From Bradyrhizobium nitroreducens (GTDB lineage Bacteria; Pseudomonadota; Alphaproteobacteria; Rhizobiales; Xanthobacteraceae), in assembly GCF_002776695.1 (NCBI RefSeq), contig NZ_LFJC01000003.1:4152145-4216144 (forward strand): DNA of 64,000 nucleotides, written 5' to 3'. Shown one piece after another: positions 38,766 through 47,044 of this stretch. The first letter of the stretch is position 1. Every line of letters begins with the position of its first letter. The notes under the pieces were generated by a model. That model saw only the letters and a program-made list of their open reading frames with translations, had not been told where the DNA came from and ran no database searches. The translations under genes were made by a program, and so were the position numbers.

Positions 38766-39338
38766 TCAGCGGTTCTGGCCGGGAACCCAGAGCACGTCGC
38801 CGGCGCCATTACCGTTGGCGGCTCGGCTGGCCACAAACAGGAAGTCCGACAGGCGGTTCATATATTGAATGCCAGCCGCGCTGACCGGCTCGCCCCGCCG
38901 GGCTGCCAGTTCCACGATCACCCGTTCCGCCCTGCGGCATATCGTGCGAGCCACGTGCAGATGGGCTGCGGCCGGCGTGCCGCCGGGCAGCACGAAGGAG
39001 GTGAGCGGCTGGAGCTTGTCGTTCAGCGCATCGATGTCGCGCTCGAGCCGCTCGACCTGGCTCGCCACCACCCGCAGCCGCTCCGCCTTGCCCTCACGCT
39101 CGGGCACCGCAAGATCGGCGCCGAGGTCGAACAGATCGTTCTGGATGCGGCCGAGCATCGCGTCGAGCTCGGGCACGTCGCCGGTATGGAGCCTGACCAC
39201 GCCGATCGCGGCGTTGGTCTCGTCGACGGTGCCATAGGCTTCGATACGCAGATCGTATTTCGGACGCCGCTCGCCGGTTCCGAGCGCCGTCGTACCGTCG
39301 TCACCGGTCTTCGTGTAGATGCGATTGAGTACGACCAT
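38766..39338 (-). CDS. ATP:cob(I)alamin adenosyltransferase (PduO type)
   Basis: The 190-aa enzyme makes adenosylcobalamin. It has the PduO ATP-binding N-terminus RIYTKTGDDGTTALGTG, the GTVDETNA motif, and the C-terminal RRAERVIVEL and YMNRLSDFLF helices. The start ATG is 2 nt after the stop of the small membrane protein gene, so they are co-transcribed. An upstream in-frame extension in this phase is repeat DNA. Confidence 0.94.
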   Translation of the reverse strand: MVVLNRIYTKTGDDGTTALGTGERRPKYDLRIEAYGTVDETNAAIGVVRLHTGDVPELDAMLGRIQNDLFDLGADLAVPEREGKAERLRVVASQVERLERDIDALNDKLQPLTSFVLPGGTPAAAHLHVARTICRRAERVIVELAARRGEPVSAAGIQYMNRLSDFLFVASRAANGNGAGDVLWVPGQNR

Positions 39339-39340
39339 GA

Positions 39341-39535
39341 TCAGCGCCCCATCGCCCAGACCGCGAGCATCGCGATGACGATCGCCACGAATTGAAGCAG
39401 CACGCGCCAGCGCATCAGCTTCTGCGAGGTATTGGGCGAGCCGCCGCGCATCATGTTGATGAGACCGAGCAGCAGCACCAAGGCGACTGCACCGGCGGCC
39501 GCCGGCAGGATGAAAGTAGTCAGGAGAGATGCCAT
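39341..39535 (-). CDS. Twin transmembrane helix small protein (HIG1-like)
   Basis: The 64-aa protein has two membrane helices (~5-25 and ~43-61) separated by the basic loop NMMRGGSPNTSQKLMRWR. This is the twin-helix pattern of HIG1-type proteins that associate with cytochrome oxidase in some organisms. The start at 39535 has AGGAGAG (read in the complement, weak). A frame reaching 39646 enters repeat sequence. It is coupled to the adenosyltransferase gene. Confidence 0.83.
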   Translation of the reverse strand: MASLLTTFILPAAAGAVALVLLLGLINMMRGGSPNTSQKLMRWRVLLQFVAIVIAMLAVWAMGR

Positions 39536-39581
39536 TGGGGGGTGATAACACCGCGCGCGCCGGTCCGCCATCTCCCCACCC

Positions 39582-39732
39582 GTCATTCCGGGGCGCGCCA
39601 ACGGGTCCGCAATGCGGCCCGGTGGCGCGAGCCCGGAATCCATCAAGCAGCGTCACGCGCCGTGAAATGGATTCCGGGCTCGATGCTCCGGGTCGCGCTT
39701 TGCGCGGTCCCGTCGCATCGCCCCGGAATGAC
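39582..39732. repeat. GTCATTCCGGGGC inverted repeat, copy 3
   Basis: GTCATTCCGGGGCG at the left faces GCCCCGGAATGAC at the right. Inner AGCCCGGAATCCAT and ATGGATTCCGGGCT arms, plus a GC-rich cap, complete it. It fills most of the 332-bp divergent gap 39536-39867; the rest (39733-39867) has no recognisable gene and presumably holds the BrkB promoter. Confidence 0.85.
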
Positions 39733-39867
39733 GACTGGGTTGGTTGGCGATCTGGCTTTTAGGCCAATAATATCAGAAGCTGGCTGGATGATTTCCGATT
39801 TGCGTCTATCGCAAGCCTTCTCCGTCTCTCCCCCCAAGAGGCGAAAGGGAGCAGTACAGGGCCAGCC

Positions 39868-40761
39868 GTGAAAGCCGTCCGCTACATCTACGTCGTGGTG
39901 ATGGATGCGTTCTATACGTTCCTCGCCGACGACGGCTGGGCGATTGCGAGCCACATCGCGCTGTCGACGCTGATGGCGCTGTTCCCGTTCCTGATCGTGC
40001 TGACCTCGCTCGCCGGCTTCTTCGGCTCCAAGGAACTCGCCGACCAGGCCGCCAGCCTGATGCTGCAGATCTGGCCCAAGCAGGTGGCCGATTCGATCTC
40101 GGGCGAGGTCCACGACGTCTTGACCACGACCCGCACCGGCGTGCTGACGATCGGCGCTGCGCTGTCGGTCTATTTCGCCTCCAACGGCGTCGAGGCGCTG
40201 CGGGTTGCGCTCAACCGTGCCTATGCGGTGGTGGAGATGCGGCGCTGGTACTGGCTGCGGCTGGAATCGATCGGCTACACGCTGGTCGCGGCCTTCACCG
40301 CGCTCGCCATGGCGTTCCTGATCGTGCTCGGCCCGCTGATCATCGAGGCCGCGCGTGCCCACATTCCGCTGTTCGTCGAATCCAACGAGAGCATCCTCAC
40401 CTGGCTGCGTTACGGCATCACCGTCGGCGCGCTGGTGGTGGCGCTGCTGATCCTGCATGCCTGGCTGCCGGCAGGGCGGCGCGGCTTCTTCCAGATCCTG
40501 CCCGGCATCGTCTTCACCATCGTGGCGTCGCTGATATCGGGCATCGTGTTCGGACAATATCTGGCGCGCTTCGCCAACAACTACGTGACCATGTATGCGG
40601 GGCTCGCCTCGGTGATCATCGCGCTGGTGTTTCTGTACTTCATCGCCGCGATCTTCGTTTACGGCGGCGAGCTCAATGCCGCGATCATCAAGTCGCGGCT
40701 TCCTCACGGCGTGTCGCTTCAAGCAGCGCAGTCGCTAGCGCCCGAGGAGACACAGGCTTGA
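39868..40761 (+). CDS. YihY/BrkB family membrane protein
   Basis: The 297-aa polytopic inner-membrane protein has about six hydrophobic segments (~28-48, ~92-110, ~137-160, ~182-202, ~215-235, ~245-268) and the YihY hallmark ALFPFLIVLTSLAGFFG. The family's function is not established. A GTG start with GGGAGCAG upstream is used. Its last 74 bp overlap the convergent histidine kinase gene. Confidence 0.9.
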   Translation: MKAVRYIYVVVMDAFYTFLADDGWAIASHIALSTLMALFPFLIVLTSLAGFFGSKELADQAASLMLQIWPKQVADSISGEVHDVLTTTRTGVLTIGAALSVYFASNGVEALRVALNRAYAVVEMRRWYWLRLESIGYTLVAAFTALAMAFLIVLGPLIIEAARAHIPLFVESNESILTWLRYGITVGALVVALLILHAWLPAGRRGFFQILPGIVFTIVASLISGIVFGQYLARFANNYVTMYAGLASVIIALVFLYFIAAIFVYGGELNAAIIKSRLPHGVSLQAAQSLAPEETQA

Positions 40762-41959
40762 CCAGGAAGGCATCGGCGCCGGCCTCGCGCGAGGCGGCCT
40801 CGTCCTCGCCGCGGCCGGATACCCCGATGATCGGGATCCGCGCCAGCGGCGGCTCCATGGTGCGGATCCGCCGGATGGCCTCGACGCCGTCGATGCCCGG
40901 CAGCACCATGTCCATCAGCACCGCGTCGAATGCACCCTGCGCCAGCCGGCCGACGGCGTCCTCGCCGCGCCCGATGAACTCGGCATGATGGCCGAGCTCG
41001 GTCAGAATCGTGTTCAGAACGACGCGGCCGAACGGATTGTCCTCGACACTCAGCACGCGGAGCGCGGCGACCGCATCGGGCTCGGCGTCGCCCTTCGACT
41101 TGCGGGACTTGGCCGGCCCCGTCGCGTCCAGCGATACCGTCAACGTGAAGGTGGCGCCGCCGCCACGCCGCGGCGCGACCGTGATGTCGCCCCCCATCGC
41201 CCGCGCCAACTGCTTCACCGAGGACAACCCGAGCCCGGCGCCGCCGAAGCGCGAGGCGATCGTGACATTGGCCTGGGTGAACGGGCGGAACAGCCGCTTG
41301 ATCTCGGCCATGGTCAGGCCGATGCCGCTGTCGGACACCGCGAAGGCAACGCCGGCCCTGCCCTTGGTCTTGGTCTTGCCCTTGGTCTTGCCCTTGGCCG
41401 GACGCCAGGGCGTCACCGCGAGCGCCACGCCGCCCTGGTCGGTGAACTTCACGGCATTGTCGATCAGGTTCTCGAGCGCGGCACGCAGGCGGACGGGATC
41501 GCCGACCACGAGGCCCGGCAGCCTTGCGGAGATCTCGACCTGGGCCTGAAGGCCCTTGGCCGCGGCACGCCCGGCGAGCGAATCGCCGGCGCTGCGGGCG
41601 AGCGTCCTGAGGTCGAACAGATCCTGCCGCAGCGTGCTGCCGCCCTTGCCGCCGGTTCTGGCGGCATCCACGAACAGCGTGGCGAGGCTCGCCAGATGCT
41701 CGGCACCGGCCTTGATGGTGTCGGCCCAGCGCCGTTCACGTTCGCCGAGATCGGAGGTCGCGAGCAGGTCGCTGATCGCGAGAATGCCGGTCAGAGGGGT
41801 GCGGACCTCATGGGCAAAGGCGGCGAGCGCCGCCTGGACCACGTCGGGCGCGTCCGTCCTGGTGCTGCGCTTGCGCACCTGTCCGGCCTCCCCGGACCGC
41901 TTCCGAGGCGGTCGCCTCGTCGTCCGCGTGGTGCGCGCTGGGCGCTTCTTCGCCGCCAT
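40688..41959 (-). CDS. Hybrid histidine kinase with C-terminal receiver, soluble
   Basis: The 423-aa protein has a very basic N-terminal ~36 residues, then a HisKA domain (FAHEVRTPL, phospho-acceptor H50). The HATPase_c domain follows (ENLIDNAVKF N-box, DSGIGL, GGAGLGLS). A receiver domain closes it (phosphorylatable Asp in LMDMVLPGIDG, Lys in LVKPVS). There is no membrane segment or sensor domain, so the input is unknown. A lysine repeat KGKTKGKTKTKGR interrupts the ATPase domain at residues ~190-201. The ATG at 41959 has GGGGAT upstream. No partner regulator gene is adjacent. Confidence 0.9.
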   Translation of the reverse strand: MAAKKRPARTTRTTRRPPRKRSGEAGQVRKRSTRTDAPDVVQAALAAFAHEVRTPLTGILAISDLLATSDLGERERRWADTIKAGAEHLASLATLFVDAARTGGKGGSTLRQDLFDLRTLARSAGDSLAGRAAAKGLQAQVEISARLPGLVVGDPVRLRAALENLIDNAVKFTDQGGVALAVTPWRPAKGKTKGKTKTKGRAGVAFAVSDSGIGLTMAEIKRLFRPFTQANVTIASRFGGAGLGLSSVKQLARAMGGDITVAPRRGGGATFTLTVSLDATGPAKSRKSKGDAEPDAVAALRVLSVEDNPFGRVVLNTILTELGHHAEFIGRGEDAVGRLAQGAFDAVLMDMVLPGIDGVEAIRRIRTMEPPLARIPIIGVSGRGEDEAASREAGADAFLVKPVSPRALATALLEATRREEAAT

Positions 41960-42064
41960 GAATCCCCTTCGAAGTATCCCCTTCGGACCCCCGGGCTGTT
42001 TGCCGAGCATGGCACGGCGAAATACCCGGAGTCACGGCGACGTTTCGCTAACCCCCAGAGAAAC

Positions 42065-42955
42065 TTAACCTAATCCCACCTGCTGGCGGATGCCGGCAGG
42101 CGTTGTGCCGGCCGCACGCAAGGCACGCAGACCGGTCGAGCCGCTCGATTTCGACAGTTTCCGCCCCTCGCCGTCGCAAATCAGCCGGTGATGGCGGTAG
42201 GCGGGTTCAGGCAAGCCGAGCAGGACCTGCAACAGGCGGTGCACCGAGGTTGCGTGAAACAGGTCCTGGCCCCGTACGATCTCGCTGACGCCCTGGAGCG
42301 CGTCGTCGACGACGACGGACAGATGATAGCTGGTCGGTGTCTCCTTGCGGGCGAGGATCACATCGCCCCACGCCTCGGGCCGCGCCGGGACGACGCCGCA
42401 CGCGCCGCCGGGGCCCTCGCCGAGCTCGTTCCACGCCAGACCGTCGGCCCGCCGACAGGCGGCCGCCATGTCGAGCCGCAACGCGTAAGGCGCGCCCGAT
42501 GCGATGAGCCGGTCGCGCTCGGAAGCTGAGAGCGACTTCGCATCGCCGGGATAGAGCGGCGCGCCGTCGGGATCGCGCGGCCACGGGCCATCCCCCTGGC
42601 GCGCGGCAACGAGCCTTGCGATCTCGGCGCGGCTTTCGAAGGCGGGATAGACGAGGCCGAGCGCCGACAGCTTGTCCAGCGCGGCGCGATAATCGGCGAG
42701 ATGCTCCGACTGCCGCCGCACCGGCGTCTCCCATTCAATCCCGAGCCAGGCGAGATCCTCGTAGATCGCCGCCTCGAACTCCGGCCGGCACCGCGTCGCG
42801 TCGATGTCCTCGATCCGCAGCAGCAATCGCCCGCCGGTCTCGCGCGCCCGCTGGAAGTTCAGCAGTGCGGAATAGGCGTGGCCGAGATGCAGGTGGCCGT
42901 TGGGGCTGGGGGCAAATCGGAAAACGGGTGGTCCCATCGACATGAATCTCGTCAT
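42065..42955 (-). CDS. gluQ: Glutamyl-Q tRNA(Asp) synthetase
   Basis: The ~296-aa protein is a truncated glutamyl-tRNA synthetase-like enzyme that attaches Glu to the queuosine of tRNA-Asp. It has the HIGH-like motif PNGHLHLGHAYSAL and the KMSKS-like KLSKS. The anticodon-binding domain is missing, as the family requires. In place of the usual zinc-binding PCFCTR it reads PAFESR, so this zinc site seems lost. Start may be any of three close Met codons (42955, 42943, 42937). Confidence 0.9.
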   Translation of the reverse strand: MTRFMSMGPPVFRFAPSPNGHLHLGHAYSALLNFQRARETGGRLLLRIEDIDATRCRPEFEAAIYEDLAWLGIEWETPVRRQSEHLADYRAALDKLSALGLVYPAFESRAEIARLVAARQGDGPWPRDPDGAPLYPGDAKSLSASERDRLIASGAPYALRLDMAAACRRADGLAWNELGEGPGGACGVVPARPEAWGDVILARKETPTSYHLSVVVDDALQGVSEIVRGQDLFHATSVHRLLQVLLGLPEPAYRHHRLICDGEGRKLSKSSGSTGLRALRAAGTTPAGIRQQVGLG

Positions 42956-42978
42956 GGCCGGGCTTGGCCGCCACGGCT

Positions 42979-43058
42979 GTCATTCCGGGGCGGTCCGCAG
43001 GACCGAACCCGGAATCTCGAGATTCCGGGTTCGATGCTTCGCATCGCCCCGGAATGAC
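42979..43058. repeat. GTCATTCCGGGGC inverted repeat, copy 4
   Basis: GTCATTCCGGGGCG at the left faces CGCCCCGGAATGAC at the right. The centre is a second near-perfect palindrome CCCGGAATCTCGAGATTCCGGG, arms CCCGGAATCT and AGATTCCGGG. It lies in the divergent gap between gluQ and the glycosylase gene. Confidence 0.87.
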
Positions 43059-43112
43059 GGAGTAGGATAATAGATGCGCGGGTCAAGCCCGCGCATGACG
43101 AGTTGAGCAACC

Positions 43113-43766
43113 ATGACAATCCACCTCGAAACCCAGTCCGATCTCGAAGAAGCGGTCGACGCGCTGATCAAGCGCGACCCGCGCCTCAAGCCCGTGCTCA
43201 CGATCGCGGGCATGCCGGCGCTGCGGCGGCGGGAGCCGGGTTTCGCGGGTCTTGCCCACATCGTCTGCGGGCAGCAGCTGTCGACCGCGAGCGCCGCGGC
43301 GATCTGGGGACGGCTGTCGGCGGCCTTCGATCCGTTCGACCACGACGCCGTGCGCCGCGCCCGCACCGACCGCCTGGGGCGGCTCGGACTTTCGGCCGCC
43401 AAGATCAAGACACTGAAGCATCTCGCCCGCGAGATCGGCGCACAGCGGCTGAACCTCGACGTGCTCGCGGAGGAGGATGCCGACGCCGCGCACCACACGC
43501 TGATCGCATTGCCCGGCATCGGGCCCTGGACCGCCGACGTCTATCTGCTGTTCTGCCTTGGCCATGGCGATGCCTGGCCGGCCGGCGACCTCGCCGTGCA
43601 GGAGGCCATCAGGATCGGCCTCGGCCTCAAGGCACGGCCGACGGAGAAGCAGATGGCGCCGCTCGCCGAACCCTGGCGTCCGCTGCGCGGCGCGGCCGCG
43701 CATTTGTGGTGGAGCTATTATCGCGCGGTGAAGAAGCGCGAGGGCGTGCTCGCGGGATCGGTCTAG
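43113..43766 (+). CDS. DNA-3-methyladenine glycosylase (AlkA-type, HhH-GPD)
   Basis: The 217-aa protein is a helix-hairpin-helix DNA glycosylase for alkylated bases. It has the HhH motif ALPGIGPWTAD (~132-142) and the catalytic Asp D159 in PAGDLAVQ. It is shorter than E. coli AlkA because the N-terminal beta domain is absent. There are no Cys ligands for an iron-sulfur cluster. Its stop overlaps the convergent lysR gene by 4 nt. Confidence 0.92.
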   Translation: MTIHLETQSDLEEAVDALIKRDPRLKPVLTIAGMPALRRREPGFAGLAHIVCGQQLSTASAAAIWGRLSAAFDPFDHDAVRRARTDRLGRLGLSAAKIKTLKHLAREIGAQRLNLDVLAEEDADAAHHTLIALPGIGPWTADVYLLFCLGHGDAWPAGDLAVQEAIRIGLGLKARPTEKQMAPLAEPWRPLRGAAAHLWWSYYRAVKKREGVLAGSV

Positions 43767-44650
43767 CCCCGCAGCCTCGCGCGGTCGGCCCGGGCGCATT
43801 CGGCGACGAAGTCGACCACCGCGCGCACCGCCGGGAGCTCGACGAGGTCGGGATGGGCCAGCAGCCAGAGATCCGCGACGCTGGCGAGCTTCTGCGGGGC
43901 GACGCGCACGAGATCGGAATAGGCTTCGGCGACGAAGCACGACAGCGCGGAGATTCCGATGCCGGCGCGGACCGCCGCCAACATATCCCCCTGCGACGAG
44001 CAACGCATCGCCACCCTTGCCTGCCGCGTGACGACGTCGCTCCAGCGCGCAAGCTGCGCATTGGACGTCTGATCGGCGAAGCCGATGACGCTGTGCTCCT
44101 TCCAATCGCCGCGCCGTTCAGGCAGGGGCCGCCCGGCGGCATAATCGCGAGAGGCATAGAAGCCCGTGCCGAGACGGCCGATCTTGCGGCCGACCAGGTT
44201 CTCCTCGCCGCTGTCGAACGGCCGCAGCACCACGTCCGCCTCGCGCCGGCGCACGCTCGCCGGAAACGGATGGGTGATGATCTCGAGCTGGATATGATCG
44301 TGCGCACGCAGGAAGGCGGGCAGACGCGGCATCAGCCAATGCGAGGCCAGCGTCGCGCCGATCGACAGCTTGACGATGCCGCGCGCCTTGTGTCCTTTCG
44401 CCGCCACCGCGGTCTCCGCCCGTAGCGCCGCTGCCGCCATGGCCTCGGCGTGCTCGCGCAAGGTTCTGCCATCAGCGGTCAGCGCCAGGCCGTCGGCGGC
44501 GCGCGCCACCAATCGGGTGCCGAGCTGGGCTTCCAGCGCCGCGATCTTGCGGCTGACGGTGGGATGGCTGGTGTGCAGCCGGCGTGCAGCGGCGGTGAAG
44601 CTGCCGGTTTCGGCGACCGCGACGAAGGTCTTGCAAAGGTCCCAGTCCAT
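43763..44650 (-). CDS. LysR family transcriptional regulator
   Basis: The 295-aa protein has an N-terminal winged helix-turn-helix (residues ~3-60; TGSFTAAARRLHTSHPTVSRKI broken as TGSFTAAARRL then HTSHPTVSRKI). A LysR substrate-binding domain follows (~88-290). It is divergent from the nitronate monooxygenase gene with a 177-bp gap that contains palindromes. It most likely controls the downstream catabolic genes and itself, using a pathway metabolite as co-inducer. Confidence 0.93.
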   Translation of the reverse strand: MDWDLCKTFVAVAETGSFTAAARRLHTSHPTVSRKIAALEAQLGTRLVARAADGLALTADGRTLREHAEAMAAAALRAETAVAAKGHKARGIVKLSIGATLASHWLMPRLPAFLRAHDHIQLEIITHPFPASVRRREADVVLRPFDSGEENLVGRKIGRLGTGFYASRDYAAGRPLPERRGDWKEHSVIGFADQTSNAQLARWSDVVTRQARVAMRCSSQGDMLAAVRAGIGISALSCFVAEAYSDLVRVAPQKLASVADLWLLAHPDLVELPAVRAVVDFVAECARADRARLRG

Positions 44651-44670
44651 CGGCCGCCCCGTTCATGTCT

Positions 44671-44698
44671 GAATGATCATCCGTTCATTATTGAACGG
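44671..44698. promoter_or_regulatory. Inverted-repeat operator candidate between lysR and nitronate monooxygenase
   Basis: CCGTTCA-TTAT-TGAACGG is a perfect 7-bp palindrome at 44681-44698. A related half-site GTTCATG-TCTGAATG lies just to its left at 44670-44684. The spacing and A/T-rich centre suit a LysR-type site (T-N11-A). It is 20-50 nt from the lysR start and about 130 nt from the target gene. Confidence 0.6.
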
Positions 44699-44827
44699 CA
44701 TGGGCGCGCCGTCCAACCTTATAGTGCAATCAAATCCGCAACACGGGCGGCGATCCGCCCGCGCGACAATCACCAGGAAACGCCTCGTCATCCGCCTGCC
44801 GGCGGAGCCGCGTTTCAGGAGGACATG

Positions 44828-45802
44828 ATGGCGCTGCCCACTCCCTTGAAGAATTCGCTCGCGCTGCCCGTCGTCGGCTCGCCCCTGTTCATCGTCTCCG
44901 GGCCGGAGCTGGTGATCGCCCAGTGCAAGGCGGGCGTGGTCGGCTCCTTTCCCGCGCTCAATGCCCGTCCGGTCGAGAAGCTGGACGAGTGGCTGAGCCG
45001 CATCGAGGACGAGCTCGGCGAATACAAATCGCTCAATCCCGGCAAGAAGGTCGCCCCCTACGCCGTCAACCAGATCTGTCATGCCTCCAATGACCGGCTG
45101 ATGAAGGACATGGAGACCTGCGTGAAGCACAAGGCGCCCATCATCATCACCTCGCTGCGGCCGCCGGCGGAGATCGTCGAAGCCGCGCATTCCTATGGCG
45201 GGCTGGTGTTCCACGACGTCATCAACGTCAAGCACGCGCGGAAAGCCGCCGAGCAGGGCGTCGACGGACTGATCCTGGTCTGCGCCGGTGCCGGCGGACA
45301 CGCCGGCACGCTGTCTCCCTTCGCGCTGGTGCGCGAGGTCAAGCAATGGTTCGACGGCGCCATTCTGCTGTCCGGTGCGATCAGCGACGGTTTTGGCATC
45401 GCCTCGGCGCTGACGCTGGGCGCCGACCTCGCCTACATGGGCACGCGCTTCATCGCGACGCAGGAAGCCAATGCCGACGAGGCCTACAAGTCCGCGCTGA
45501 CGCAGCACGCCGCTCACGACATCGTCTACAGCAACCTGTTCACCGGCGTGCACGGCAACTATCTCGGCCCCTCGATCGCCGCCGCAGGGCTGGACCCGGA
45601 CAACCTCCCGGTCGCCGACAAATCGAAGATGAATTTCGGCTCCGGCGGCAACATGAAATCGAAAGCATGGCGCGACATCTGGGGATCTGGCCAGGGCATC
45701 GGCCAGATCACCGATGTCCCTCCGGTCGCCGAGCTCGTCGACCGCATGAAGCGTGAATTCGATCAGGCCCGGCAGGAATTCCTGATGCGCGCCAGCGCCT
45801 GA
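44828..45802 (+). CDS. Nitronate monooxygenase family FMN enzyme
   Basis: The 324-aa TIM-barrel flavoenzyme belongs to the nitronate monooxygenase/2-nitropropane dioxygenase family. It has the N-terminal GSPLFIVSGPELVIAQ strand-loop, an FMN-binding CAGAGGHAGT with the catalytic His, and LSGAISDG and ALGADLAYMGTRF-like phosphate-binding segments. Many family members act on unknown substrates, so nitronate need not be the real one. AGGAGG at 44817-44822 favours the ATG at 44828 over the one at 44825. It is the first gene of the LysR-controlled cluster. Confidence 0.9.
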   Translation: MALPTPLKNSLALPVVGSPLFIVSGPELVIAQCKAGVVGSFPALNARPVEKLDEWLSRIEDELGEYKSLNPGKKVAPYAVNQICHASNDRLMKDMETCVKHKAPIIITSLRPPAEIVEAAHSYGGLVFHDVINVKHARKAAEQGVDGLILVCAGAGGHAGTLSPFALVREVKQWFDGAILLSGAISDGFGIASALTLGADLAYMGTRFIATQEANADEAYKSALTQHAAHDIVYSNLFTGVHGNYLGPSIAAAGLDPDNLPVADKSKMNFGSGGNMKSKAWRDIWGSGQGIGQITDVPPVAELVDRMKREFDQARQEFLMRASA

Positions 45803-45835
45803 CGGTTCAGACTGAAAGAAAAACGGGAGGACATC

Positions 45836-47020
45836 ATGAAGCTGGCAGCCACACTGATCGGCCTGTCCCTGCTGGCGCTCGCCGGCGGTGGCGCTCGCGC
45901 CGAAGGCACGGACGAGATCCGGATCGGACAGACCCTGCCCTATAGCGGCCCGGCCTCCGGCTTCGGCGCGATCGGCCGGACGCAGGAAGCCTTCTTCGAG
46001 AAGGTCAATGCCGAAGGCGGCATCAACGGCCGCAAGGTCAAGTTCATCACGCTGGACGACGCCTATTCGCCGCCGAAGACGGTCGAGCAGACCCGCAAGC
46101 TGGTCGAGCAGGACGAGGTGCTGATGATGTTCGGCTCGCTCGGCACCGCCACCAACAGCGCCGTGCAGCGCTATTTGAACAGCAAGAAGGTGCCGCAATT
46201 ATTCGTGCTCTCGGGCGCGACCAAATGGGCCGACCCGCAGAAATATCCGTGGACCATGCCCGGCATGGCCGCCTATGAATCCGAGGGCGTGGTCTATGCC
46301 AAGCACGTGCTGCGGACCAAGCCCGACGCGAAGATCGCCATCCTGTCCCAGAACGACGATTTCGGCCGCGACTATGTCGCCGGCTTCAAACGCGCGCTCG
46401 GCGCCAAGGCCGCGGGCATGATCGTCGCGGAAGCGACCTACGAGACCAGCGCGCCGACCATCAGCTCGCAGCTCTCGACCCTGAAGGCGTCGGGCGCCGA
46501 CGTGCTGTTCGGCGTCGTGCTCGGCAAGTTCACCTCGCAGATGATCAAGGGCGTGGCCGAGATCGGCTGGAAGCCCGAGCTGTTCTTCGTGCCGACCTCG
46601 GCCTCGTCGATCTCGTTCCTCGAGCCGGCGGGGCTCGACAACGCCGTCGGCCTGATCTCGTCGAGCAACCAGAAGGACACGATGGACCCGCAATGGGCCA
46701 GCGATCCCGGCGTGAAGGAGTATTTCGCCTTCATGAAGCAATACATGCCGAACGCCGACCTTTCCAACTCCAACTACGCGGCCGGCTACCATTACGCGAC
46801 GCTGCTGATGACGGTGCTGAAGGCGTGCAAGGACGATGTCAGCCGCGACAACATCATGCGTCAGGCCGCCGCGCTGAAGGAGGTGAAGCTGCCGCTGCTG
46901 CTGCCGGGAATGTCGGTTACGACCGGCCCCGACGATTATCTGCCGTTCCAGCAGCTTCAGCTCCGGCGCTTCAACGGCAAGAGCTGGGTCGGCTTCGGCG
47001 ACGTGCTGGACGATCGCTAG
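45836..47020 (+). CDS. ABC transporter substrate-binding protein (branched-chain amino acid type)
   Basis: The 394-aa periplasmic protein has a Sec signal peptide (~1-22) and the type I binding fold of the LivJ/Peripla_BP_6 family. Typical segments are IGQTLPYSGPASGFG, KVNAEGGINGRKVKF and LSGATKWADPQK. Rhizobial members often bind aromatic acids rather than leucine. No permease or ATPase gene is next to it, so it must share a transporter encoded elsewhere. It lies 33 nt after the flavoenzyme with GGGAGGA upstream. Confidence 0.93.
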   Translation: MKLAATLIGLSLLALAGGGARAEGTDEIRIGQTLPYSGPASGFGAIGRTQEAFFEKVNAEGGINGRKVKFITLDDAYSPPKTVEQTRKLVEQDEVLMMFGSLGTATNSAVQRYLNSKKVPQLFVLSGATKWADPQKYPWTMPGMAAYESEGVVYAKHVLRTKPDAKIAILSQNDDFGRDYVAGFKRALGAKAAGMIVAEATYETSAPTISSQLSTLKASGADVLFGVVLGKFTSQMIKGVAEIGWKPELFFVPTSASSISFLEPAGLDNAVGLISSSNQKDTMDPQWASDPGVKEYFAFMKQYMPNADLSNSNYAAGYHYATLLMTVLKACKDDVSRDNIMRQAAALKEVKLPLLLPGMSVTTGPDDYLPFQQLQLRRFNGKSWVGFGDVLDDR

Positions 47021-47044
47021 CCTCGAGCGGAACAAGGACAGACC

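Noticed and set aside
44663..46198. Long minus-strand frame spanning the nitronate monooxygenase and binding-protein genes
   Set aside because: It crosses two well-supported genes and an intergenic gap, and encodes no recognisable protein.
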